NCBI GenBank assembly: GCA_029204225.1
Contig: MU832140.1
Location: 1-64,000, forward strand
Direction of reading: 5' to 3'
Origin: Diphasiastrum complanatum
Lineage: Eukaryota; Streptophyta; Lycopodiopsida; Lycopodiales; Lycopodiaceae
Length of the DNA stretch: 64,000 bases
The notes beneath the pieces are model-generated. The model ran no database searches and was not told where the DNA came from. It worked only from the letters and a program-made list of their open reading frames with translations. This document shows, piece after piece, positions 41,803-52,341 of the stretch (position 1 is the stretch's first letter; every line of letters starts with the position of its first letter). The translations under genes and the position numbers were made by a program.

Positions 41803-44355
41803 CTATTGTTGCACCGTTGGATCCGGAGAGTGGACATACTCTCTCTGATATGCTTGTAAGGCCCGATGGAAGTCTACCGAAATGTTCCAGCTGTAAGGCT
41901 GATGGATGATTGGACAATTGGGTGTATGGATGGTGATTTTGTCCATAGCCAATTCCAAATCTTTCCATTTATGTCTTCGCGACATTGGCACGTAATAAGG
42001 ATCTACCCGCAACTGGAGAGGGCTGACGACGTAACTCCTAATTGATTCCGAAGTTTTCTCAAAAACCATGATTCTCCATGCCGGCTGCTCTCCCAGTGTA
42101 GGTATTTTGTCCAATTCTTTGCCGGTCTCGATCTCGGAGGTCTTAAATTTGAGAAACCATCCACCACGCGAGGACTCATGTGGATGTTGCTTTAAGAAGG
42201 TCTGGATCTGGTCCTCGACGCTGATGGGCCTTCTGAATAAATGGCTTGTCCTTGATGAGGATGGACCTGCTTGTACTGTTTGTATGGTTGGCGGTTGATC
42301 TGCTAGATCTGGAGCTCCTCCCTGGTCCATGCTCGAATCAGCCCCTGTATCCATTTGTACAGTTTCTTGGCGCGAAGGGAAGAATTGTGGCATGACCGGG
42401 ACGGGGATTTGTGGTTCGGCTTCCAACACTTGAGCGGCGGCTTTTTCATAGGCGTTGATGGTCTCTTTTGCCTTTGCCAACTCAGTTGAAGCTGCTCCTT
42501 TGAACCTATCAAAGCGGCCTTGGAATCCCTGAAGGGCCACTTTGTATGTTTCCTTTTTCTTGAACAAATATGCAATCTTCGTCGGTGTGACCGGATGATC
42601 GAGTATTTGTGTTTGCAGATAGGCATCACGCTCAAATATGCAATTCACCTTGAAGCTGTGTGCAATCTTGTTCGGTCATCTGTAATTGCCCCTTCAGTAG
42701 CTGCACTTGTTGCTTGACCTCTTGCACTGCCTTATCTATCTAATCTTGTGTGGTTGTCAGGGCATTTTGTAGGGAGCTGATGTAGGTTCCCAAGCGATCA
42801 GCTTGTTGCTGGGCCAATGTCTTTTCGCTTTCAGCCTTTTCTTCATGTTGCTTGGCTATCTTCACCTCTCAATCCAGCTGGACAATTTTCTGGCTGATCA
42901 GAGTGTTTTTGGATCCTAGATCAGAGATCCTCTGTTCCATTTCCTTCTTCTTATCCAGCATAGATTGGATCACTTGCCCAAGGCTGGAAACTAACCCTAG
43001 AGTATCACCAGAATCGATGGTCGTGGAGGTGGCAGCAGTAGGAGACCCTAATGGTACTGTCCTTGGTAGGCGTGGAATAGGTGCCAAGGTCTCTTCTTCT
43101 TCAAAAGTACCCTCTTCTTCAAACCCTTCAGGCACCGTGGCGCCGAACTGCTTTGGTGACTTTACAGCTGTGTCGACCCGAAGTGTGGCTGAGCTATCCT
43201 ATGTGAGTGGTTGCTGACTGGCATCTTCGACACCAACCGTAGATTCATGGATATGCCCGAATCCTCTTCCAGGGGATTGGGGTTCAAAGGGCGCTGGGCT
43301 CTGGGGGTCGGAATCATCGAACATATCCATGAAGAATTGTGTGTTGGGTGAGGTTGCTTCGGTGTGTGGGAGTGAGGCGGCCTGGGCAGCTGTGATGGGA
43401 ATGGTAGGCCCAATGGTCACAGACTGTCCTTGTATGGGAGCAGAGGCGAGGAAAACATCAGAGACAAGGGGAATTGGAAGTTCAGTGCGAACAACAGTGG
43501 AAGCACAGCTAACGAGGTATGCCTAGTGCGACGTCATGACGCGGAAGGCGAGTCAGGAATTACGATCTCGCTGCATGGACGACGACGACTATGAGAACTT
43601 GAGGCCTGATGAGATGACTCGGTCAGTGCTTCTTCGTAAATCGAAAGCACAGAATCCAGGTGGAAGCCATGGATTCTGATTTCTAAGTGAGAAGCGGCTA
43701 AGAGGGACAATAGAGAGCCAACGGCGAACTGCTGCTTTGTATTGGCCTTAATAGCTCACTTGAGCTCACCAGAAACAGTCTTGAACCAGTTATATGGTTT
43801 AAGAGGGGCTTTGGCCAACTTAGTGTGGGACTCCACTATCTTGTGAAGGATTTGAGATGTGATGCGGTCTTTCCTGAGGTTGCCAACCATCAAGAAATGA
43901 TTCAACAATTGGGCAGCGGCGTGGATGGAAGGCTCAGTGATGGCTTTCAGAAGGTAGCCGTCATTAGTCCAGTGCAGATCGTTGGTGAGGTCAATGTATG
44001 GCTTGATGGCCTGTTTGGCGTGCTTGTGATTGGGTGAGGCTTGCATACCGGATGAGATTCCTATAGCTGCAAGTGCGGCCTCAGTGACGTGCACCTTGTG
44101 TGTGGCTCCTTGGAAGGTGATATAAAACTTGGATTTCTCTTCCTTCCATGTACTGAAGGCAAGAGTGATGAAATCCATATTGATGCATCCCAAAAAGGCT
44201 CTCTCATGAATACCCATTGTAGTAAGTAGAGGCTCCGCAAGGGTCATCCACTGAGTGACCATGCTTGTGCTAGGAAGAATCATGATGTCCGTTGCAGATG
44301 GGACATCACGATGGATAGTACAATGCGGAGACTGGAAAGTATCGGTAGAAGACAT
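41803..44355 (-). pseudogene. Extra ~850-codon 3' reading frame of the four-knuckle Ty3 element
   Basis: ATG at 44355 (MSSTDTFQSPHC) opens a frame readable to a stop at 41803 through TGA at 43756, stops near 43540, 43199, 42869 and 42735, and a frameshift near 42650. The first ~200 residues look globular (TQWMTLAEPLLTTMGIHERA, CINMDFITLAFSTWKEE, TEAALAAIGISSGM, QLLNHFLMVGNLRKDR, FAVGSLLSLLAASHLE). The middle is Pro/Ser-rich and acidic (EGFEEEGTFEEEE). A coiled coil follows (QSMLDKKKEMEQRISDLGSK, SEKTLAQQQADRLG, QVQLLKGQLQ), then a last ~230-residue block (SVEDQIQTFLKQHP, GWFLKFKTSEIE, LRVDPYYVPMSRRHKW). It lies after integrase, where Athila-type elements carry an env-like frame, but no membrane segment is visible. 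The globular part loosely resembles the plant-transposon-protein domain of other Ty3 elements. Function unknown. Confidence 0.6.
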
Positions 44356-44433
44356 GATGATCAGAAAGGAATTATAACCGCATGAAAGTGTATCAGAAGG
44401 CAATGCAGAAAATTTGGAAGGCTTTGGTCGCAA

Positions 44434-45146
44434 GAAAAATTCGCAAGAGCTTCGCTAGCACAAGTGAGGAATGAATCGAATTCAGCCAACTTATAGGTGA
44501 AATTGGTGGGTCCATTACATTGAATAGTAGTTGGGCTGATCAGTTCTGAACAAAAATTTGCAGGCATGTACAATACTGTAAAAATAGGCTATAGAAATCT
44601 CGGCGAAGGTTTCTAGGGATCTGAACCTATCAGACGAACGTTTTCTAGAGCTGGCAAAGGATGAACCTTCGCCCAGGTACTGTCATAAATGTATTTTTTC
44701 ACAATCTGAACCTATGGACAACCTAATTTTGACATTTTAAGATCATCTAGCAGGTCGGCGAAGGTTCATAATGAGGTTATGATGCTCGGCGAAGGTTCCC
44801 AAAATGGCATATCACTGAACATTTGTTTGACTCAAAAATTGAATTTTCGCCCACCTCAATTTAGATAAATCAAGGGTGGATGTATAGTCTGAGAGCTCAA
44901 CGAAGGTTTCTGATATTGTATTGGCCAAATCTGCCCAAAATAGTGATTTTCTAAGTCATTTTCCATAAAAAAAAAAATATTGTGCTTTCTTTTCCTTATG
45001 CTGATGACTTCCTGACTTTTGCTCATCAGTCTTTCCTTATTTTATTTATTTATTTTTAATTGTCTTTTTCCAAAAAAAAAAAGTCAACAAATTAAATATT
45101 GAAAACAAAAAATTGAAAACAAATAAAATGAAAAAGTATATTGAGA
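44434..45146 (-). promoter_or_regulatory. Inter-frame region with AACCTTCGCC repeats
   Basis: About 0.7 kb between the integrase stop and the extra 3' frame. On the sense (minus) strand AACCTTCGCC or a variant occurs near 44602, 44757, 44788 and 44901, with complements near 44663 and 44855. The same word marks the 5' leader of the family A element at 22.4-23.0 kb. It might be a promoter, splice or RNA-structure region for the 3' frame; that is inference. Confidence 0.45.
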
Positions 45147-46200
45147 TCAGGCTTGCTGAACTGGCGGAGCAGGCTGCCAAAACTTGCGTAATCGGCTGTC
45201 ATTTATCAGAGTATCAAATTGTTTTCCATCCAAGTGCTCAAGAATTACTACGTCATAGTTCAGGATTTTCTTCACTTTATACGGGCCTTCACTAGTAAAC
45301 TTCAACTTATCCTTGATAAGCTTGGTTTTGTACATCAATGCAAGATCTCCTGCTTCCAGATCTTTTTTGTGCAATCGACGATCGTGCCATGCCTTGCGGC
45401 GGGCTTTCTCTGCTGCTAAGGCATGAACTGCCATCAATCGAGTTTCACATAATTTGTGCAACGCTTCATGACGAAGTTGTAAAGACTGATCATCATTTAA
45501 TCGTTCTGTTGCTGCTATGCGTAAAGATGGGATTAAAAATTCAATTGGCATAACAACATCTTGACCATAAACCAGTTGAAAAGGTGTTTGATTTGTACTA
45601 TTTTTGTAAGCGGTTCTGAATGTCCATAATGCTACATACAGTTTATGTTCCCAATCAGACCGACTTGCTTCAACTGTCTTTGTCATAATGGTGCAGAGAA
45701 TCTTATTGGAAGATTCAGCTTGTCCATTCCCTCTAGGATAATAGGGAGTACTAAATCTGTATATAACAAAAAAATCTTCCAGTAAACACTTTATTGTTTG
45801 ATTAACAAAGTGTGTACCCCGATCACTGACAATTTTGATCGGACATCCAAATCTGATTATAGTATTTTCATATAGAAACTTGGCCGTAGATTTGCATCAG
45901 CCACTTTGACAGCTTTGGCTTCAACCCACTTGGTCATATAATCAGTTGCGACGATAATGTATCGGGCCTGAGATCCTTGCGCAACGGGATGAATAGGACC
46001 AACATAATCCAGTCCCCATTTTTCAAACGGTGCTTGCGATAAAACCGGATGTAAGGGTTCATAATTCTGTCGAGTAGGCCGTCGTGCTCGTTGGCAAACA
46101 TCACATGTCTGAATTAAATTCTATGTGTCCTTATGAAGCGTAGGCCACCAACAACCGGATTGAAAAAGTTTGCGAACAGTCATGTGAAAACATGATTAAA
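45147..46200 (-). pseudogene. Four-knuckle Ty3 integrase
   Basis: From about 46200 downward the core is degraded: KMGTGLCWSYS and ATDYMTKWVEAKAVK regions are broken by stops and frameshifts. KIVSDRGTHFVNQTIKCLL (Asp), YYPRGNGQAESSNKIL (Glu) and SDWEHKLYVALWTFRTAYK remain. The intact C-terminal frame (45147-45686) reads QTPFQLVYGQDVVMPIEFL, AWHDRRLHKKDLEAGDLALM, KFTSEGPYKVKKIL and RLRKFW. No chromodomain is present. Confidence 0.87.
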
Positions 46201-46229
46201 TCTGGTACTTCATGTGGTAAAACACATCT

Positions 46230-46800
46230 TCATAAAATATTATCTGATCCACGACGATACAATTGTCCTGCAATTAATTGATAAGGTTGAGCCTTATGAA
46301 TCAATTGAATTTTCTGTACTTTTGTCAAAGAGTCATTCGGTTGTCCTAGCATCTGGTACTCAACAATATTTGTCGCCCACTCAGGTACTGCTTCAACATA
46401 GAACAACGCAGCATCTAGCAGTTCATCATCCACTTCTGTATTAATTGGTGCGGATTCAATTCGTGAAACGTGATCGGCTAGATAATGTTGCTTCCCCTTT
46501 CTGACCACAATTCGAAAGTCAAATTTAGTCAATAATAATAACCATCTTGTAATACGTCCAGTATTACACGGCTTATTTACCAAGTAAAGTAACGGTTGAT
46601 GATCCGTATAAAATGCAAAGTGCATTTCCACGAGATAGTGACGAAATTTTTTAACAGAAAAAATCATGGCTAGCGCTTCACGTTCTGTTGTTGAATAATT
46701 CTTCTCTAGAGTTGTAAGCTGTCTGCTTGCAAATCGTATAGGATAATCCTTCTTATAGTCACCTGGCTGCATCAAAACTGATCCAATGGCGTATTTTGAG
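46230..46800 (-). pseudogene. Four-knuckle Ty3 RNase H and linker
   Basis: KKDYPIRFASRQLTTLEKNY, TTEREALAMIFSVKKFRHYL, FYTDHQPLLYLVNKP (TDH motif), RITRWLLLLTKFDFRIVVRK, QHYLADHVSR, then the linker ALFYVEAVPEWATNIVEYQ and AQPYQLIAGQLYRRGSD leading to integrase. There is only one RNase H domain; the second (archaeal-type) RNase H found in Tat/Ogre elements is not seen. This frame is intact over 181 residues. Confidence 0.88.
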
Positions 46801-47478
46801 GCATCCGTATGAACATGAAACTCTAATGTCCAATCTGGAGAACGCAGTATTGGTGCTGAAGATAATGTTTTTTTTTAACTTTTCAAAGACTTCTAACGCC
46901 TCTACTGTCCAAATAGGAACAATAGTTAATTTGTATATAGGTCGTGCTAAATCCGCAAAGAAGATAATAAAAATTCGATAGTAGTTCGCATGACCCATAA
47001 ACACATAAACTCGAATTGTTGCTGGCGGTGGCAATTCCACAATAACTTTGATCTTGGAATAATCGGTGGAAATACCATGTCTTGATATCACATGTCCAAG
47101 CACCACTCCGTGAGAAACCCATATCTGGCATTTTTCTAGATTTAGAGAAATCTGATATTTGCGGCATCTTTCAAAGACTTTCTCCAATCGATCCAGGTAG
47201 TCTGTATCTGTGCTATGAACTCCCAAGTCATCCAAGTAAATTTCAAGGAATTTCTACAGATAATCTTTAAAGGCAAATTGCATTACTCTTTGGAATGAAC
47301 TTGGTGCATTACAGAGTCCAAACGACATTACTTTGTAAGCATAGGTGCCCCATTCTGTTGCAAAAGCAGTTTTGTGGCGATCGGCAGGTGCAATCTTAAC
47401 CTGGTTGTAACCACTAAATCCATCATACTGCTTTGCTTGTTTCTTCGTCATCGAACCTGTGATCTTGTCTCCCTTCAA
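46759..47478 (-). pseudogene. Four-knuckle Ty3 reverse transcriptase, fingers deleted
   Basis: The RT starts abruptly at YDGFSGYNQVKIAPADRHKT, then GTYAYKVMSFGLCNAPSSFQ, a stop at 47254, the catalytic YLDDLGVHSTDTDYLD, NLEKCQIWVSHGVVLGHVIS and FMGHANYYRIFI, followed by a frameshifted connection. The N-terminal fingers (the PKKNGKLRICVDLK box present at 32.4 kb) are absent. The junction lies near 47430-47475, so about 100 residues were lost by deletion. Confidence 0.88.
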
Positions 47479-48785
47479 TATAACTGCTTTGGGCGATTTG
47501 ATTGTTGGTTCATCAGGAACATTACTCCAAATCTGGTCGGATCCATATGATGTAGAATCTGTTCATCCGTAAGTTTTGCATTGCCATCATAAGTTAAGGC
47601 ATGGCTCATTGGTATGAGATCATCCTCAATTGGATCTGGTATAGGTTCCGTTGATATCCAGGCTACATTCAGCACATTTAGTGGAAATGTGATTGGCGTA
47701 TCCAAAGTTCGATCTAACAAGGAAATCTTGCTCATCTCTGATTGAATATCTTGTTGACACATATATCCTGCTGTACAATCAATTGTTGCAAGAGCTTCGT
47801 TCCAATTGACAATATACGTTTGAGAATCGTAGTGAACTCCCAATTTTCTCTCTGATCGATCACAAGTGTGATCCATTGTTGATGAATCATCATCCGCTTT
47901 TTAAACCACTGGCTTGATAGTCCAAGTCGTAGGATCAACTTTAACTGCACGTTCACGATTTTCAAAAGTGATTTTGCCGGTACCCCAGCTATGAATTACT
48001 TGCGTAACTTGTAACCATGGACGTCCTAAGAGAACTCGGTAGACATTTGGTGCTTCTGGTAAGTCCATCACAACGAAAGTAATGACAAATTGTACTCCTG
48101 CAATCCTGACAGGTATATCTTTCACCTTTCCTCATGGATAAACTGTCGTTTGATCAGCTAGCTTAATAGCAAAAGTAGCAGGCTTAATCTTTGTAAGGCC
48201 CCATTTTGTACATAGCTTTGTAGTAATCAGGTTAACTCCTGAACCGCCATCTATCACGGTTGTTTCTTTAGAAAATTGTCTATGTTGTATCGGCAGAGTG
48301 GTATTCTTTTGTTCACTTTCCCAAGCGACTCCAACATGGAGTACATCGTTAGGTTCCTCAAATCCAGCACAAAAATGCAGCTCCTGATGGTCTTCTGACT
48401 CTTCTTGAGCTAACTTTTGCGCTAAGACTTCTTTTGCTTTTGGCACCAACTTTAGGAACTCTCCCAATGAAATATTGATCTTGCTAGACAAAATATTCAT
48501 GAGTAATTCTGTATGCGGTGCTTCCGGTTCAGTCATCTTGAAGGGTTCTTCATGATGATGTAATTGATCATTCATATCCGTACGTAAATTTCTTGGAGGC
48601 TGCAATGGTGAAGACCAAACTTTAGCTGTTACTTTAGCAGCCTCAAGTTCCTCTTCTTCTTGCAGATGTTTAATCCATTGTCTCATATCTTGATATCTTT
48701 GTTTTTCTGCATTAAGATTTGGATAGACTCTCGATGCTGTTGGTGTATCGTTCAATGGTATAGAATCAGTAGGTACTGAATCCAC
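47475..48785 (-). pseudogene. Four-knuckle Ty3 protease and pol linker
   Basis: An N-terminal helical stretch (EKQRYQDMRQWIKHLQEEEE) and LLMNILSSKINISLGEFLKL precede a retropepsin-like region with TTVIDGGSGVNLITTKLCTK, where D-S/T-G is D-G-G. Then come ATFAIKLADQTTVYP with a stop, KVKDIPVRIAGVQFVITFVV, MDLPEAPNVYRVLLGRPWLQ and, after a stop at 47901, a long linker (DHTCDRSERKLGVHYDSQ). The ISLGEFLKL motif recalls the pre-protease segment common in plant Ty3 elements. Confidence 0.82.
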
Positions 48786-48797
48786 TACTGGTTCTTT

Positions 48798-49562
48798 TTA
48801 CTTTTGTGCTCTGGTGACCACCATCAAGGGTGCACTTGGTTTATTCTGAGCTATTGATTCTTGCTTGATTGTTATCAAATTTACAGGTGCTATAGCTGGT
48901 GGTGGCTTCGGTCTTGCTGGACAGTCTTTATAGCAATGCCCATATCCACAGTCACGATAGAATGGTACAAATTTTTCTTTATTTGAGCATTCTGCAACTC
49001 TATGATTTTCTCCACATGCAAAGCATCCAAGTGGTGCTCTAGCCCAATTTCTTGAGGCTTGTTGTTGAGCGGCAGCATAAATGGCGTACTGTTCTGAAGA
49101 TCCACCTTCCTGATCATTACCGTAGCTCCATTGCTCATCACTTCCGTAAGGTTCTGGTTCCATCAAATTGGCAGGAGGAGCGGAGTGTTTTGGTGGGGCA
49201 GGCAAAGCTAGACGTTTCGGGTATCCAAGAGTAGATTGTCGCAGTCTTGCTACTGGATTGCCTCCATACTGTGGATCTTGATATCCCATCTGGGCATACC
49301 ATTGCTGAATTATTCGAGGGTTGAAGTTGCAAAAGGCAGTGTCATGGTCATGTGAATTACACAGATGGCAAATACTGATTTTCATTCGTTTTTTCAATTG
49401 AGGACACTCGTTCACTGTGTGATTTCCTGTACAAATAGAACACCAGACATTTTCCCTGGTAGGAAAAGTCTTTGCAAACTTCTCAGGTTCCTTGTTCGCT
49501 TCTCCATGGAAATTTTCCAATGCTTTGATCTTCTCATCAAATTGCAATTGCAACTTTTCCAT
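48798..49562 (-). pseudogene. Nucleocapsid part of gag with four zinc knuckles
   Basis: Open for 254 residues. Helix LQLQFDEKIKALENFHGE, then CSICTGNHTVNEC (CX2CX4HX4C), CHLCNSHDHDTAFC (CX2CX4HX4C), a ~90-residue spacer (RIIQQWYAQMGYQDPQYGG, Pro-rich APPKHSAPPANL), CFACGENHRVAEC (CX2CX3HX4C) and YRDCGYGHCYKDC, a fourth CX2CX3HX4C whose first Cys is Tyr here but Cys in the 14.1-kb copy. The frame ends MVVTRAQK. Ty3 gags usually carry one knuckle, sometimes two; four in two spaced pairs is unusual. Knuckles bind the element's RNA. Confidence 0.85.
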
Positions 49563-49568
49563 CTGTTT

Positions 49569-50136
49569 CTACTGGGTCTTCCCAAGTTTCTCGAACTCAT
49601 TGAGCATCATTTCTGCAGTAGCATTGGCATTCGTTGATGCAATAGTGGTGGATGTCGTAGTAGTCTGCCCTGCTGTATAAGGCAACATACTAACATTCGG
49701 CTCATCATCTGAATCTTCATCCTCCTCCCGAATTGCATCGTCCATCGCATTTTGCAAAAGTCCGTACTCATTATGGCGTTTCAGCTCACGTCTGATCCGT
49801 TTAGGTAGACTTGACAAAAACCACATAATCATGGCATTTTCATTAATCAGCTCATGCTCACATTCAGATCTAAGACGTTTCACCCTTTCGATGTAATCTC
49901 GAACCATTTCCCACTTTCCCATTTTAATTTTACTTAAAAGTAGGAAAGGGTCTTCCATAAACTTCCGCGGTTTGAACCGTGTGATAAGGGCTCATTTAAT
50001 AGTCTCCCAATCTGTACGCTCAGTTTCATCTTGGTTATAGTACCAATCTTGTGCTGCAACTGTTAAGGCCATAGGAAACAGCTTAAGTTTATCTTGAGGA
50101 TAAATCTCACCATAGACCTCACAAGATTCAGCACAA
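49569..50136 (-). pseudogene. Capsid part of gag, four-knuckle element
   Basis: The capsid begins at the LTR junction near 50136 with CAESCEVYGEIYPQDKLKLF, then LTVAAQDWYYNQDETERTDW, a stop at 49992, and the open frame 49569-49958 with KMGKWEMVRDYIERVKRLRS, MIMWFLSSLPKRIRREL and LLQNAMDDAIREEDEDSDDE, ending at a stop just before the nucleocapsid frame. This is the Retrotrans_gag fold (W.WETIK, F...K, DYIERVKRL). The N-terminus is lost. Confidence 0.85.
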
Positions 50137-50404
50137 TCTAGCATCAAAGAGACAAAGCTAGTTGTCACGTGTAGGTTCGTTCCCATGAGAGCGATAGTAT
50201 AGTTCATATTTCAACATGAATAGAGGATCCAAATCTAACACTGACATCCATTAATCCTATAAAACATTAACACTGCACATCCACTAACACTACGATCCAT
50301 TAACACTACACATCCACAATAGAAATAGCTTACTCTTCCTCTCTCTCCCTTTCTCTCTCACAAATTGTATAATAACACTTCAGGTTAGGCAAGGAAAGAA
50401 ACCC
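50137..50404. mobile_element. Scrambled family A LTR pieces in two orientations
   Basis: 50137-50355 matches the family A LTR in minus orientation (CTAGCATCAAAGAGAC, AGGTTCGTTCCCATGAGAGC, ATAGTTCATATTTCAACATG), with expanded CATTAACACTACACATCCA repeats. The last ~30 bases (CAGGTTAGGCAAGGAAAGAA, CCCACTACA at about 50374-50402) match the LTR's final bases but in plus orientation. The segment abuts the gag at 50136 on one side and the chromovirus integrase at 50405 on the other. Confidence 0.75.
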
Positions 50405-51116
50405 ACTACATCTTGCTGCAAAGACTGAGAGATCATAGCGAAAAATTAGTGGTCAGCCAAACTTGATCACCTTTCTTAAATTCTAGTTCTCATCGATGTG
50501 GGTTTACGTCAGCTGCCATGATACGTTGTGATTGCTCCAAAAATGCCTTCACCTCGATAAGCTTTGTGTGCCACTCATTGATGAATTCCTCTACAGTGGG
50601 TACCCGAGTTTCTTGCACGCCTGTAAGAAAAGAGTTCGGAACAATCGGTAAGCGACCATTGCTTATCTCGAAGGGTGACTTTCTAGTAGATCTGTTCACT
50701 TGGTTGTTATGTGCGAACTCGAGGATATCCAAGTAGCTGACCCAATCGAGCTGGTCCCAAGTGTCATAATTTCGTAAATATTGTTCAATCTGTTGATCAA
50801 CTCTCTCAGTTTTTACGAACTTGGTGCCTCATTTAGAAATAATCGTTCTAGGCAGGCCATGGTATCTGAAGACACATTTGAAAAACAACCTTTCCACTTC
50901 TTCAGCTGTCACTGAACTCTTAGTTGGTACAAGGTGACCTTGTTTTGAAAAACGGTCAACCACCACATGAATCGAGTTGAAACCCTGGCAACGTGGTAGT
51001 TGAACAATAAAATTCATGCTCACTGAGTCCCAAGGGTATGCTGGTACTGGTAATGGCTGGAGTAGTCTTGCTGGGGCTAGTGAAGGTGGGCACATAGGAT
51101 CAACATCTGCCCACAT
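50405..51116 (-). pseudogene. Gypsy integrase, internally deleted (chromovirus-type)
   Basis: From 51116: PPSLAPARLLQPLPVPAYPW, DSVSMNFIVQLPRCQGF (the first catalytic residue reads N instead of D), VVVDRFSKQGHLVPTKS, LFFKCVFRYHGLPRTIIS, then a stop and a jump to KTERVDQQIEQYLRNY, skipping about 45 residues with the second Asp region and the HPQTDGQ part. It continues FAHNNQVNRSTRKSPFEISN and, after a stop, KKGDQVWLTTNF, ending at the LTR junction 50405. No chromodomain survives. Confidence 0.85.
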
Positions 51117-52341
51117 ATCTGGCCAATAGAAGCAAGTTCATACATGTGATTCTCCCCTAGATGTCCAATGGCTAGTACGTCATGGTGTTCCCTCAAGATT
51201 TTCTTCCTCAGGTTGGTGTTGTCTGGGACGTATACTCTGCATTGTTTATAAACAACCATTTGATCTTTCCAAGTGAAATGTTTACAAGGCTTTCCCAGAT
51301 GAAATTCGATCATTAAGTCCTTAGCCAACGCATCGACACCATAGTTCTCTTTGATTTCTTGGAGTAGACCAGTCACCTGAGTTGATGCCATTGCCATCAA
51401 GTGCTCCTGTCTATTGAGTGCATCTACTACCACATTATTCTTTCTCACCGTATGTACAATGTCTATATTGAATTTTGAGATAAAGTTTTGCCATCGCCAT
51501 CTGCATTGGCATGAGCATACCTTGGGATGAGACGTACTTGAGTGATACGTTGTTAGTGATGCCTTAAAGGGCTTTCCTGCCACATAATGTCTCCAATGCT
51601 CCACTGCTTGTAGGACAACAACCATTTCTTTTTCATGAGTTGGCCATCATCGCTCTACGTCACTCAATTTCTTTGAAAAATATGCAAGTGGTTTTTCTTC
51701 TTGCATCAACACGGCCCCAATAGCAAAGGCTGACACGTCTGTATGTATTTCAAAAGGTTTGGTAAAGTCCGGTAGGAAAAGAATGAGTTCTTGAGTGATT
51801 CGTCATTTTAGTTCTTGGAATGCTGCTTCGCATTCCGGTGTCCATGTCATCTTTAGATGAGTCTTTGTCGCTCCAACAACGGTGCCACAATTTTGCTAAA
51901 TGCCTCAATGAATCTCCTGTAAAAATTACATAGCCCCACAAAGGATTTGATGTTATGAACAGTTTTAGGTGCTAGCCAATCCAATATAGCTTTGATCTTC
52001 TAAGGATCCATTCGAATCCATCCGTAGTCTATAACATGTCCAAGGAAATTAACTTCCTCTACCACAAACTCACATTTCTATCTTTTCGCGAACAAGCAGT
52101 TCCTCCTCAGTCATTGGAGAACCATCCTTAAATGTTTAATGTGATCTTTGAGGCTCCGGCCAAATACTAAGATGTCATCGATGTACACAATGACAAATTC
52201 ATTCAGGCAGTCTTGAAAAATGTTGTTTATCAACATGCAAAAAGTGGCTGGTGCGTTTGTTAGACCGAACGGCATCACCATGAACTCGTGACTCCTGCAC
52301 CATCTTCAAAACGCCATTTTGTGCTCATCACCTTCAGCTAT
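51117..52341 (-). pseudogene. Gypsy RT end and RNase H, heavily degraded
   Basis: Many stops and frameshifts. Legible parts from 52341 downward are [39 protein letters not shown] (catalytic YIDD intact), NFLGHVIDYG, FVGLCNFYRRFIEAF, then RNase H pieces (AVEHWRHYVAGKPFKA, FNIDIVHTVRKNNVVVDALN) and the integrase finger region (LREHHDVLAIGHLGEN). This is the chromovirus type of sequence (YIDDILVF), unlike the YLDDLGVHS of the four-knuckle family. Confidence 0.85.
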
